Of a stretch of 64,000 nt of DNA, positions 8,401-16,678 are shown piece by piece. Position 1 is the stretch's first letter. The number at the start of each line of letters is the position of its first letter. Made by a program: the position numbers and the translations under genes. The DNA comes from Eubacterium sp. AF22-8LB (GTDB lineage Bacteria; Bacillota_I; Bacilli_A; Erysipelotrichales; Erysipelotrichaceae). The DNA lies in contig NZ_QRVI01000011.1 of NCBI RefSeq assembly GCF_003458715.1, positions 14,327 through 78,326 on the forward strand. Reading direction: 5' to 3'. The notes beneath the pieces were generated by a model. That model was not told where the DNA came from. It was given only the letters and a program-made list of their open reading frames with translations, and made no database searches.

Positions 8401-9118
8401 CCTTCAATAGTTCATAGATTTGTTTCTTTAAATCACTTTGTGAAAACAACCAATCTCTTGATTTCTTTTCTTTAGATAAATCAATTTCCCGCAATATATG
8501 ACTTGGCTTATTGGATAAAATTAAAATGCGATCCGATAAATATAAAGCCTCATCTATATCATGCGTAACCAATAAAGTCGTGCGATTATAATTCTTTCTT
8601 AATTCAAGAAGCCAATCCTGCATATCATTACGTGTAATGACATCCAAAGCTCCAAATGGTTCATCTAACAAAAGAATATCTGCCTTGCACAAAGAAGTTC
8701 TTAAGAACGCTGCTCTTTGTCGCATACCTCCTGAAAGACTTGAAGGATACGCATTTTCATAGCCAGAAAGGCCAAAGGTTTTAAATTCCTTTAACGCTCT
8801 TTGTTTGATAGATTTATCATGATTGATTTCTCCATATAAACAAACATTGTCTAAAATAGTTCTCCATTCAAGTAATAAATCATTTTGTGGCATATACGCA
8901 AAATGAGAGCTAACGCCATTAACAGGGTCTTCATCCACAAAAACATGACCAGAATAATCTTCAAGCAGTCCAGCTAACACATTTAAAATAGTGGATTTAC
9001 CACAACCACTCGGTCCTAAAATCGAAACAAATTCTCTTTCTTGAATTGAAAAAGAAATATCATGCAATATTTCTTTTCCAGAAAATTCAAGATTTAGCTT
9101 TTCAACCTTTAGCTTCAT
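8384..9118 (-). CDS. thiZ: ABC transporter ATP-binding subunit, thiamine-precursor uptake
   Basis: A 244-residue ATPase that powers the transporter formed with the two upstream genes. The Walker A motif is GPSGCGKST (near residue 37), the ABC signature is LSGGMRQRAA, Walker B is ILLLDEPFGALD and the switch is LLVTHDIDEAL. It resembles the SsuB/TauB/ThiZ group that partners NMT1-type binding proteins. It abuts the binding-protein gene and overlaps the TatD gene. The TPP riboswitch at the operon head makes a thiamine-pyrimidine substrate likely. Confidence 0.82.
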   Translation of the reverse strand: MKLKVEKLNLEFSGKEILHDISFSIQEREFVSILGPSGCGKSTILNVLAGLLEDYSGHVFVDEDPVNGVSSHFAYMPQNDLLLEWRTILDNVCLYGEINHDKSIKQRALKEFKTFGLSGYENAYPSSLSGGMRQRAAFLRTSLCKADILLLDEPFGALDVITRNDMQDWLLELRKNYNRTTLLVTHDIDEALYLSDRILILSNKPSHILREIDLSKEKKSRDWLFSQSDLKKQIYELLKGENHA

Positions 9119-10116
9119 TATTTTACGAACTCATTTGTGTATTGATCTTTCGCATCAATTTTTTTATTGATCAATCCTGTTTCATACATGAAATCTGTAT
9201 AATTGTTCCATACAGAATCTTTCATAACACCCCAAGAATCTGCATCCTTCGCATATTGACTACTTAAATATTTTTGACTTTCTTTAAGGAATTTCATATC
9301 TGTATCTTTCAAAGCATCCTCATGTAAGATTTCAGCGGCTTTATTTGGATGATCAACGGCATATTCATAACCTTTTTTAGTTGCTTCCATAAATTTCTTA
9401 ACTGTATCCGAATTCTTTTTAATCATCTTATTGTTTGTAATGATAACTGGAGTATAGTAATCCAAACGACTGTCTAAATCAGCTAATGGCATATAATTTA
9501 CATCATATCCATCCTGCATGGCTTTAATAATAGCCCATCCGTAGAACTCCCATCCAAGGTTTACTTTATTTTTTCCAACTTCATCGGATAAACCAGCAAT
9601 ACCAGATCCGTCAGATCCTACAATCGTTAACTTATTAAAATCGGCACCCGCTTCATTCATAACAGCTTTAATTACAGCCTCTTCACTTGGTGCTCCCCAT
9701 CCTGCATATGTTTTTCCTTCAAAATCCTTTACAGAATTAATATTTGCACTCTTCAAAGAAACAAAGCCTGACGTATTATGTTGGATAATTGTCGCAATTG
9801 TTTTAATTGGAAGTGGATCTTCACTTGTTAGAGCATATGTAACATCTTCCTGGTAAGAAACACCAAAATCAGCTTTTCCTGCTGCAACCATTGAAGTCGT
9901 CGCATTATCACCTGGTTCAATGATATCCACATCTAAACCAGCCTCTTTATAATATCCTTTATTTTTAGCTACATAGAAACCTGTGTGGTTTGTGTTTGGC
10001 GTATAATCCAACATTAATGTAACCTTAGTCAAATCTTCATCTGAACTCGATGTTTGAGCACAACCCACTAAACTTAACGCAACAGCAGCTGCACACATAA
10101 CTTTTAAAATTTTCAT
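9118..10116 (-). CDS. thiY: NMT1/THI5-like substrate-binding lipoprotein, thiamine-precursor uptake
   Basis: The extracellular receptor that binds the pyrimidine precursor and delivers it to the permease. The 332-residue protein begins with a lipoprotein signal ending in LSLVGCAQ, with lipidated Cys near residue 19. The mature part has the NMT1 pattern: LDYTPNTNHTGFYVAKNKGYY, then VAAGKADFGVSYQED and GWGAPSEE. I chose the ATG at 10116, preceded by AAAGGAG; an upstream ATG at 10215 is inside the permease gene. It overlaps the permease stop by four bases. Formylaminopyrimidine or hydroxymethylpyrimidine is the expected ligand by family. Confidence 0.85.
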   Translation of the reverse strand: MKILKVMCAAAVALSLVGCAQTSSSDEDLTKVTLMLDYTPNTNHTGFYVAKNKGYYKEAGLDVDIIEPGDNATTSMVAAGKADFGVSYQEDVTYALTSEDPLPIKTIATIIQHNTSGFVSLKSANINSVKDFEGKTYAGWGAPSEEAVIKAVMNEAGADFNKLTIVGSDGSGIAGLSDEVGKNKVNLGWEFYGWAIIKAMQDGYDVNYMPLADLDSRLDYYTPVIITNNKMIKKNSDTVKKFMEATKKGYEYAVDHPNKAAEILHEDALKDTDMKFLKESQKYLSSQYAKDADSWGVMKDSVWNNYTDFMYETGLINKKIDAKDQYTNEFVK

Positions 10117-10874
10117 TTTCTTTCTCCTTTTCGTAAATGTGGAAATAATAATTTTTCCAATAGAGTCACCCCTAAATTTAAAAGGATGCTCCAAAATATA
10201 ATCATCAATACACACGCAAAGACTTTATCTAACATATATCCATTCTTAACTCGAAGCATGTAGTAGCCTAGCCCCGCTCTACTTGAAAGCCACTCTCCTA
10301 CAATAGCTCCACCCACACAATAGGTAGCCGCTACCTTTAATCCGGAAAATAAGCCAATGGCGCCAGATGGAATCTTAACAATTTTATATATTTGAAACAG
10401 ATTAGCTCCAAAGCTTTTTAATAAATTGATTTCCTTTTCACTCACTTGCGATAAGGCATCTGTAAAAGATATCGCTATCGGAAAAAAGCACATAAATATG
10501 ACAATCAAAACTTTGGGCAATAAGTCAAATCCAAACCAAATCGAAAATAAAGGTCCTAAAACCATGATAGGTACAGTTTGTGTCACAATTAAGTATGGAT
10601 AAATACTTGTCTTAAATGTTTTCGATAAATCCATGCCAATGGAAATCACAATCGCAAAGAAAGTACTAATCAACAAACCTAATACAGATTCTTCTAATGT
10701 AACAAGTGAATGTTGCATCAGAATATCAAAATTTTCAATCAGTGCACTGATGATTTTTGATGGACTTGGCAATATATAAAGTGATATATCAAATGCACGA
10801 ACATATAATTCCCAGCCACCAATCACTAGAATAAACACAAGCAACGGCATGACAATTCTACGATTTTTCTTCAT
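10113..10874 (-). CDS. thiX: ABC transporter permease, thiamine-precursor uptake
   Basis: A 253-residue BPD-type permease with about six membrane segments. The EAA loop that docks with the ATPase is visible near residue 160 (LLKSFGANLFQIYKIVKIPSG). It is the first gene after the TPP riboswitch, so translation of the whole operon depends on terminator read-through. The order permease, binding protein, ATPase with 4-base or shorter gaps indicates one complex. A tetrameric or dimeric arrangement cannot be judged from sequence. Confidence 0.82.
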   Translation of the reverse strand: MKKNRRIVMPLLVFILVIGGWELYVRAFDISLYILPSPSKIISALIENFDILMQHSLVTLEESVLGLLISTFFAIVISIGMDLSKTFKTSIYPYLIVTQTVPIMVLGPLFSIWFGFDLLPKVLIVIFMCFFPIAISFTDALSQVSEKEINLLKSFGANLFQIYKIVKIPSGAIGLFSGLKVAATYCVGGAIVGEWLSSRAGLGYYMLRVKNGYMLDKVFACVLMIIFWSILLNLGVTLLEKLLFPHLRKGERK

Positions 10875-10890
10875 TATTGCCTCCTTTCCA

Positions 10891-10916
10891 AAATAAAAAA
10901 GGCACCCTAGAGTGCC
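10891..10916 (-). terminator. Terminator of the TPP riboswitch expression platform
   Basis: On the minus strand GGCACT and AGGGTGCC pair (stem GGCACTCTAGGGTGCC, 10916-10901) and are followed by TTTTTTATTT. It lies between the aptamer and thiX, as expected for a switch that stops transcription when TPP is bound. Confidence 0.85.
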
Positions 10917-10929
10917 ACTATCAATCGAT

Positions 10930-11000
10930 ATGACTCCCTACGCTAGTATTAACCAGATCAGGTAATAAGGGTTTTTCTCAGCAATTGCACCCCTGTCATG
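10930..11000 (-). promoter_or_regulatory. TPP (THI-box) riboswitch
   Basis: On the minus strand the THI-box core is clear: GGGGTGC, then GCTGAGA, ACCCTT, ACCTGATCTGG and TAATACTAGCGTAGGGA. These are the conserved pyrimidine- and pyrophosphate-sensor arms of the TPP aptamer. One core base differs from the usual CCAGCG (CTAGCG here). The terminator follows directly. High TPP should switch off the thiXYZ-TatD operon. Confidence 0.95.
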
Positions 11001-11021
11001 TATGTTTTTACTTGCCCATTG

Positions 11022-11030
11022 ATTATATCA
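11022..11030 (-). promoter_or_regulatory. Extended -10 promoter of the TPP-controlled operon
   Basis: On the minus strand TGA-TATAAT (TATAAT at 11027-11022) lies about 25 bases upstream of the riboswitch. The extended TGn element compensates for a poor -35. Predicted start is near 11014. Confidence 0.5.
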
Positions 11031-11035
11031 CAATC

Positions 11036-11571
11036 TTAGACTAATTTATATTTCTTGCATATATCCTCAATAATTTTATCTAAGCTTTTACCATCCATTG
11101 AAATCGAATCCATTTTTGACGCATACAAAGTATGGAAATAATCAAAATCCGCCTGTGTTTCACGTATATAATACGCCTTATGCTTATTTAAATACGATTG
11201 AGGAATGTGCAAAAGATTATCATTATCATCGGTAAATTCCAAGCGTTTAAAAATATTTTCTACTCGATCTGTTAAGTCGAAACAAATGATGTCTGAATCT
11301 TCAAAGAAATCTTCATACGCATCCAAATACGCAATAGGACTTAACGCAATCACTACATTTTCCTTTTCTTGAATCCAAGATGAAATCATTTCTGCACGCA
11401 ATTCATCACGTTCATATTAATCATTATATTCATCTTGAAAGCCAAGCATGGTACCATACTTTTCTTTGATTTTCGCATCCATATCGATAAAATCGTAACC
11501 TATCTTTACGCCAACAACTCACCAACCGTTGTCTTTCCAATGTTACCCATCCCAAAAATTAATATTTTCAT
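11036..11571 (-). pseudogene. Shikimate-kinase-like P-loop kinase, decayed
   Basis: Reading from the ATG at 11571 gives MKILIFGMGNIGKTTVGELLA, a P-loop (GMGNIGKTT) of the shikimate/small-molecule kinase type, and then a stop. One base out, the reading resumes as KIGYDFIDMDAKIKEKYGT, the expected continuation including the substrate Asp. A further in-frame TAA (11416-11414) precedes YERDELRAEMISSW. From there the frame is open to the end at 11036. One frameshift plus one nonsense codon mark a dead gene of about 178 codons. The 121-residue C-terminal piece alone has no P-loop. It lies just downstream of traX. Confidence 0.8.
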
Positions 11572-11580
11572 TTTACACCT

Positions 11581-12291
11581 CTATATCATTACACGAATCA
11601 ATCCACACAAAATTAAATGCCCCACATAGAACCAATAAAAGAACCATTTCATAAATGTACTCTTTCCTCTAGTTCCATCATATAAAGACATAATTGGATA
11701 TACTAGAACAATTCCAAACTGCAATAAACCATAAACTACATCTATGCATAAACAATAGACAAGAACATACATAGAAATAAATAAAGACATGCCTAATACT
11801 TGTTTTTTTAAATTACCTTGGTTTTTATAAATGTAGTTTGTACAAAGAACGGGAAAACATGACCAATCACTTGGAAATGCCAACAAACAAAGAATTAGAA
11901 TACAAATAATCTTCTTTGCGTCTTTCCATTCTTGATCTTCCACCCATAAGCCAATCACAGACAAGAATAATGGCCATATAATACTTGTCTGATTTAAGAA
12001 TGATTCTTTAAATGGAATAAAAGATATGCCAAAACAGAAGTTATACGCAAAGTGAGCAATAATTGAAAAAATCAATAATCTTTCTAAATATTTCTTTAAA
12101 CTATGCGTATGCATATAACCTTCCACAACCATAAACCACATAATAGGAGCCGCTACTCTTCCAATTAAATGAATCAATAAAAGCCACCCATACTTTTCAT
12201 AATTTGGATAAAATGTAGTTGCGAAATGATCCATAAACATGGCAATGATCGCAATCATCTTGATTTGATTTCCATTTAACTTTTTCATCAT
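11581..12291 (-). CDS. TraX-family membrane protein
   Basis: A 236-residue integral membrane protein with about seven hydrophobic segments and the TraX signature near the N terminus (KMIAIIAMFMDHFATTFYP) plus HLIGRVAAPIMWFMVVEGY. F-plasmid TraX acetylates pilin. Chromosomal copies in Firmicutes are assumed to be acyltransferases acting on unknown envelope targets. The start (ATGATG) overlaps the stop of the upstream DUF975/CmpB gene by four bases, which links the two membrane proteins in one operon. The decayed kinase follows ten bases later. Confidence 0.78.
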   Translation of the reverse strand: MMKKLNGNQIKMIAIIAMFMDHFATTFYPNYEKYGWLLLIHLIGRVAAPIMWFMVVEGYMHTHSLKKYLERLLIFSIIAHFAYNFCFGISFIPFKESFLNQTSIIWPLFLSVIGLWVEDQEWKDAKKIICILILCLLAFPSDWSCFPVLCTNYIYKNQGNLKKQVLGMSLFISMYVLVYCLCIDVVYGLLQFGIVLVYPIMSLYDGTRGKSTFMKWFFYWFYVGHLILCGLIRVMI

Positions 12292-13958
12292 CTTGTCACA
12301 CCCTCTCCTACATTTGGTTCAAAGTGCGAATATACAACATCTGCACCAAATAAAAGAAGTAAAACTAAACATGCAGTCGATAATTTTTTGTTTAAGTGTT
12401 CCTTTACCCAATTATCAATCAATGGTGCAATCACATAGACAAAGGCCATACCACCAACACCAAATACTAATAATCCTTCTGCACAAATTCTTCCATCAAG
12501 ATTTAAAAAGTAGCCTGTATAATCCCACCATTTTTGGCCATTGTGCGTAAGCTCTAAGAAGAAACCCGTAAAATATTCAATGCATCCACACAAAAGTACA
12601 GCCATACTAAATTCAACTTTTGGTCGCATTCTAAATCGTTTTAATAAAAGTAAAATTAAAACACAGCCAAAACCATAAATAGGAATCCATGGACCATGTA
12701 AAACACCGCGATTCACAAATTTTCCATAGCTAATCATTGAAAGACTCACTTCCCAAATCCATCCAAAAAAACACATAAAGAAGAAACAGACTAAAATAGA
12801 TGTTACTGTATAATTTCGATTTGGATGTAAAACACGAAGATTTGACTTCTTATACGCCTCTTCAATTGGAGATAGCCTTACTGGATAACATAATAAATAC
12901 ACTTCAGTAATCATAGTTTCAGCTTCCATTTTATTATAGGTATATCTTTCATATTGTTTTTCTTTAGAACTCAAATGAAAGATAATTCCAAAATTATCAC
13001 ACAAGAACTTTTTAACACCCGTATACGCATTTTCTATTGGATTCTTTGCGTTCAATGCCGCAATCACATCTGAATATGTATTTTTCATTAATGCACTGCT
13101 TGGTTTTTCAAATAAATACGTATCATTTAAAATAGCACTCTGAAATTCTTTCCTTCTTAGTGTATAAAATTCACTCATCACAGCCATACGATACATATTT
13201 GAATAGAATACAGCACTAATCCCAAATGTACAAACATCTAGAATGTACCATCCCGCCATAGATAGTTGCCATTTAAAACATTCAACCTTATGTCCCTTCA
13301 TCATATTTCGAGATAAAGAGAGTGCATCTTTTAAAGATATCGTCGGATTTTCAGCTAAAATATAATCCACTAAGAAATATGCGTAGTAAAAATATATTCC
13401 TCCAACAATTGTAAAATTCATAACTGTCAAAATAATAGATTTCACTAACTTCACAAATGCAACATGCATCTGTTTGCGAATACGCATTAAATAAACCAAT
13501 CGATCGAATGGCAGTTTGGCATAAACTCTTCCTTCCAAAAATAGTCTGCGATTAATCACTGGTAATACATTCACAATATATACTCTATAGAACACAGATA
13601 TGCATAAACCCATCACGACAAAACAAATACTCGCTATATCTTTTGAATGAACAATGGTTGATAAACCTAAAAATAGTGTCTTCACAAAAGAACCTGATGT
13701 AACACCATTCACAACCGTGGCAAATACACCATTTGTCGTACCAAAGACGTCTTTAGGAAATAAAGATGTCATCGACTTCACAAAAGAAGAGTGCATTAAT
13801 AAGCCTGAAACACTTTTGGCATTATCTTGTTTTAAAAGGGATAAAGTCGAACTAAATTCACTTCCCATAAGTACTGCCGCAAGACATAATACTAAATAAG
13901 TCGCATAATGTGTTTTTATATTTTTATGTGCATTTTTCTTAATTTCCTTAAGTTTCAT
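12288..13958 (-). CDS. DUF975 plus putative ABC-permease (CmpB-type) membrane protein
   Basis: A 556-residue fusion of two membrane modules. The N-terminal part starts with KEIKKNAHKNIKTHYATYL and carries about five hydrophobic segments, as in DUF975 proteins; SLSRNMMKGHKVECFKWQLS is a typical DUF975 stretch. From about residue 385 the sequence FFGWIWEVSLSMISYGKFVN and RGVLHGPWIPIYGFGC matches the PF06541 'putative ABC transporter permease' family. That family has no associated ATPase, so transport is unproven. It is translationally coupled to traX. Confidence 0.72.
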   Translation of the reverse strand: MKLKEIKKNAHKNIKTHYATYLVLCLAAVLMGSEFSSTLSLLKQDNAKSVSGLLMHSSFVKSMTSLFPKDVFGTTNGVFATVVNGVTSGSFVKTLFLGLSTIVHSKDIASICFVVMGLCISVFYRVYIVNVLPVINRRLFLEGRVYAKLPFDRLVYLMRIRKQMHVAFVKLVKSIILTVMNFTIVGGIYFYYAYFLVDYILAENPTISLKDALSLSRNMMKGHKVECFKWQLSMAGWYILDVCTFGISAVFYSNMYRMAVMSEFYTLRRKEFQSAILNDTYLFEKPSSALMKNTYSDVIAALNAKNPIENAYTGVKKFLCDNFGIIFHLSSKEKQYERYTYNKMEAETMITEVYLLCYPVRLSPIEEAYKKSNLRVLHPNRNYTVTSILVCFFFMCFFGWIWEVSLSMISYGKFVNRGVLHGPWIPIYGFGCVLILLLLKRFRMRPKVEFSMAVLLCGCIEYFTGFFLELTHNGQKWWDYTGYFLNLDGRICAEGLLVFGVGGMAFVYVIAPLIDNWVKEHLNKKLSTACLVLLLLFGADVVYSHFEPNVGEGVTR

Positions 13959-14011
13959 ACTTAAATAATAGCATATCTGTAGTAAAATATTTCCAAAAAG
14001 AAAGGGGATTT

Positions 14012-14752
14012 ATGATGAATCCAATTATTCAAAGTTTATATGACCGCAAGTCTTGTCGTATTTTTGAAGATAAAGAAATTTCACAAAAAGAAAGACAATT
14101 AATATTAGAAGCTTGTATGCAGGCACCGAGTGCAGGAAACCAACAGATGTATACTATTATTGATGTACAAGATCAAAAGCTTCAAGAAACACTATCTAAA
14201 ACGTGTGACAATCAACCTTTTATTAATCAAGCTAAAATGGTTTTAATTTTCTGTGCTGATTTTCAGAAATGGTTTGATTTATTTAATTATGAAAACTGTA
14301 ATCCAAGAAAGCCAGGTGTTGGTGACTTATTATTAGCTACAACAGATGCGACCATTGCCACACAAAATGCAGTTGTGGCAGCCGAAAGTTTAGGTATTGG
14401 CTCATGTTACATTGGTGATATTTTAGAGCAGCATGATCTACATAAAGGATTATTAAATCTAAGTGAATATGTAGTGCCTGTATGCATGTTAGTACTTGGA
14501 CATCCTGCAAGTGATCATTTTAAAAGGCAAAAACCAGAGCGTTGCAAATTAGAAGATATTGTTTGTGTCGATCAATATCATAGAAAAAATCAACAAGAAT
14601 TAGAAAATATGTTTGAACACAAAGCTGGAAATAAAACATTACATGAATGGACAACTGCTTTCTGTAACAGAAAATACAATTCGGATTTTTCAAAAGAAAT
14701 GACAGATTCAGTACAAAAATATATTGACCAATTTAAAAGCGAAGCCAATTAA
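14012..14752 (+). CDS. Nitroreductase-family FMN oxidoreductase
   Basis: A 246-residue flavin enzyme that reduces nitro groups or quinones with NAD(P)H. The FMN phosphate site is visible at the N terminus (DRKSCRIFEDKEIS), followed by EACMQAPSAGNQQ, and AAESLGIGSCYIGDI in the middle. The C-terminal extension resembles NfsA/FRP types. The start ATGATG follows AAAGGGGA; either ATG could be used. It stands alone, divergent from the DUF975 gene, with a hairpin at its end. The physiological substrate cannot be inferred. Confidence 0.82.
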   Translation: MMNPIIQSLYDRKSCRIFEDKEISQKERQLILEACMQAPSAGNQQMYTIIDVQDQKLQETLSKTCDNQPFINQAKMVLIFCADFQKWFDLFNYENCNPRKPGVGDLLLATTDATIATQNAVVAAESLGIGSCYIGDILEQHDLHKGLLNLSEYVVPVCMLVLGHPASDHFKRQKPERCKLEDIVCVDQYHRKNQQELENMFEHKAGNKTLHEWTTAFCNRKYNSDFSKEMTDSVQKYIDQFKSEAN

Positions 14753-14762
14753 GACTTCGCTT
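14737..14762 (+). terminator. Terminator between the nitroreductase and the convergent reductase
   Basis: AAGCGAAG and CTTCGCTT (14737-14744, 14755-14762) form a perfect 8-bp stem, followed by ATTCATTT on the plus strand. It may also serve the minus strand, where TTTTAAATT follows. Confidence 0.65.
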
Positions 14763-14768
14763 ATTCAT

Positions 14769-16670
14769 TTATAACTTTAAAGCGATATTTACACCATCAC
14801 GAACAGCTTCCAAAGCTTGTGCTACACTAGACGCATCACCAAACAAGTATGTTTCTTTTCCGGTTTCTCTAATAGCTTCATATAGACTTGGATCTGGTTT
14901 TGAACCTGTCGCATATATGATAAAGTCAAATTTTCCTAAGTTTTGTGTTTCACCCGCTTTTTCAACTACAACCCCATCTTCTACAGATACAAGTTTTGTT
15001 TCCGTTAAAGCCGTAATTGGTAAAGTTTGAATACGTGTCATTGTTGAAACTAAATTTGCCGGAGATTCTCCATCATCAATATTCTTTTTCATTTCTAGAA
15101 TTGTAACATGCGCATCCGGATGCTTTTCGCAAATATATTCACTGGCTTCAACACCAACCATGCCTCCACCTACGACAAGGATATTTCCGTGCACATCGAC
15201 TTTATCGTCTAAAATATCATGTGCTGTATAAGCATTTTCATTTGGCTTCTTAGGAATAGAACCATTACATACTAGAACAACATCAAAATCCTTCACATCA
15301 CCCACTTTTACTGCATGATTCAAATGAACAGGAATATGTAATCTTTGACATTCACTTTCTAAATAATCAATCCATTTGTGCATTTCCTTTTTTGGCGCAA
15401 TCTTGCTGGCAAGATTAATTTGTCCACCAATCACATTATTTTTTTCAAAGACTTCTACATTCAACCCTCTTAAAGCACACATTCTTGCCGCACTTAAACC
15501 ACCAATTCCACCACCAATAACCATAATCTTTTTATTGGATGTTGATGGTTCTATCTTCATTTCGATTTCATGACCACAGAATGGATTGATAACACAAGTA
15601 CCACATAAACGTTTTGTTTGTTGACCAACACATCCTACAAGACATCCTGTACATGGGGCAATCTGACAATCTTTTCCTTCTTTTACCTTCTTCACAAAAT
15701 CCGCATCCGCTAGCAATGCACGCCCAAGTACAATTCCATCGACTTTTTCTTCTTCTACTAAAGAACGAGCTAATTTCGCATCATTAATTTTTCCAACTAA
15801 AATCACAGGAACATGGCTCACTTCTTTGATTTTTAAAGCTTCTTCTAAATTGGTTGCACACACCTCACCGTGACTTGGCATAATCTTATTTGGCAATTCA
15901 TATTGAGATCCACCTGAAATTTCAAAGGCATCTACACCACGTTTTTCAAGTTCAGGAATCAATTGAAGCATGTCTTCAACTGTATTTCCTCCTGCAATTT
16001 TTTCAGAACCAGACATTCTTAAAATAATTGGAAATTCAGCACCACATTTTGATTTAATCGCTTCAATTACTTCAAACAACAAGCGAGCACGATGCATTAA
16101 ATCCCCGCCATATTCGTCCGTACGTTTATTTTTTAATGGACTTAAGAAAGATCCAAGAAGCATATAGCCATGAGCACAATGCAATTCAATTCCATCAAAT
16201 CCAGCTTGTTTTGCCTGATATGAAGTATTCGCATACATTGAAATAATATTTGGAATCTCTTCCACCTTTAATTCTCGTGTCTGTTGATACATAGAATTCA
16301 AATAGCCACTACTTGAGATAGGCGTTACGCCAAAGAAAGACGAAATACTTTCTGGGCCTGGATGGGTAATTTGAGGAATAATTTTTGTTCCGTATTCATG
16401 AATTTTATCCGTAAACTTCTTATATTCCACAATGCTTTCTTCACTTCTAAAACATAACGTATTCCCTAAATACGGCGTATTAGGATCAACGCTTGTCGCA
16501 TCCGTAATAATACACCCTACTTCTCCTTTAGCTCTTTCAAGCCAATATGCCTGTTCTTGTAGCGTAGGAATTCCCGTTTGATCTCCATACCCTAAAGACA
16601 TAGGAGCCATAAAGGTACAGTTTTTTAATTTCATCGAACCAATTTTTAACTCATCAAATAATGTTGTCAT
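14769..16670 (-). CDS. Old-yellow-enzyme-like NADH:flavin/FeS reductase (FadH/BaiH type), copy 2
   Basis: A 633-residue three-part enzyme: an FMN TIM-barrel (1-350), a 4Fe-4S site and an FAD/NAD(P)H module. The barrel has APMSLG at the start, HCAHGYMLLGSFLSP in the middle and GRALLADADFV. The cluster ligands are CTGCLVGC followed by CVINPFCG. The dinucleotide folds are VIGGGIGGLSAARMC and VVGGGMVGVEASEYI. The family includes 2,4-dienoyl-CoA reductase, 2-enoate reductases, BaiCD/BaiH and gut steroid reductases. The substrate should be an electron-poor C=C bond, but cannot be named. It lies 8 bases after a paralogue with about the same plan, so both are probably made together. Confidence 0.85.
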   Translation of the reverse strand: MTTLFDELKIGSMKLKNCTFMAPMSLGYGDQTGIPTLQEQAYWLERAKGEVGCIITDATSVDPNTPYLGNTLCFRSEESIVEYKKFTDKIHEYGTKIIPQITHPGPESISSFFGVTPISSSGYLNSMYQQTRELKVEEIPNIISMYANTSYQAKQAGFDGIELHCAHGYMLLGSFLSPLKNKRTDEYGGDLMHRARLLFEVIEAIKSKCGAEFPIILRMSGSEKIAGGNTVEDMLQLIPELEKRGVDAFEISGGSQYELPNKIMPSHGEVCATNLEEALKIKEVSHVPVILVGKINDAKLARSLVEEEKVDGIVLGRALLADADFVKKVKEGKDCQIAPCTGCLVGCVGQQTKRLCGTCVINPFCGHEIEMKIEPSTSNKKIMVIGGGIGGLSAARMCALRGLNVEVFEKNNVIGGQINLASKIAPKKEMHKWIDYLESECQRLHIPVHLNHAVKVGDVKDFDVVLVCNGSIPKKPNENAYTAHDILDDKVDVHGNILVVGGGMVGVEASEYICEKHPDAHVTILEMKKNIDDGESPANLVSTMTRIQTLPITALTETKLVSVEDGVVVEKAGETQNLGKFDFIIYATGSKPDPSLYEAIRETGKETYLFGDASSVAQALEAVRDGVNIALKL

Positions 16671-16678
16671 ATCGTTAC

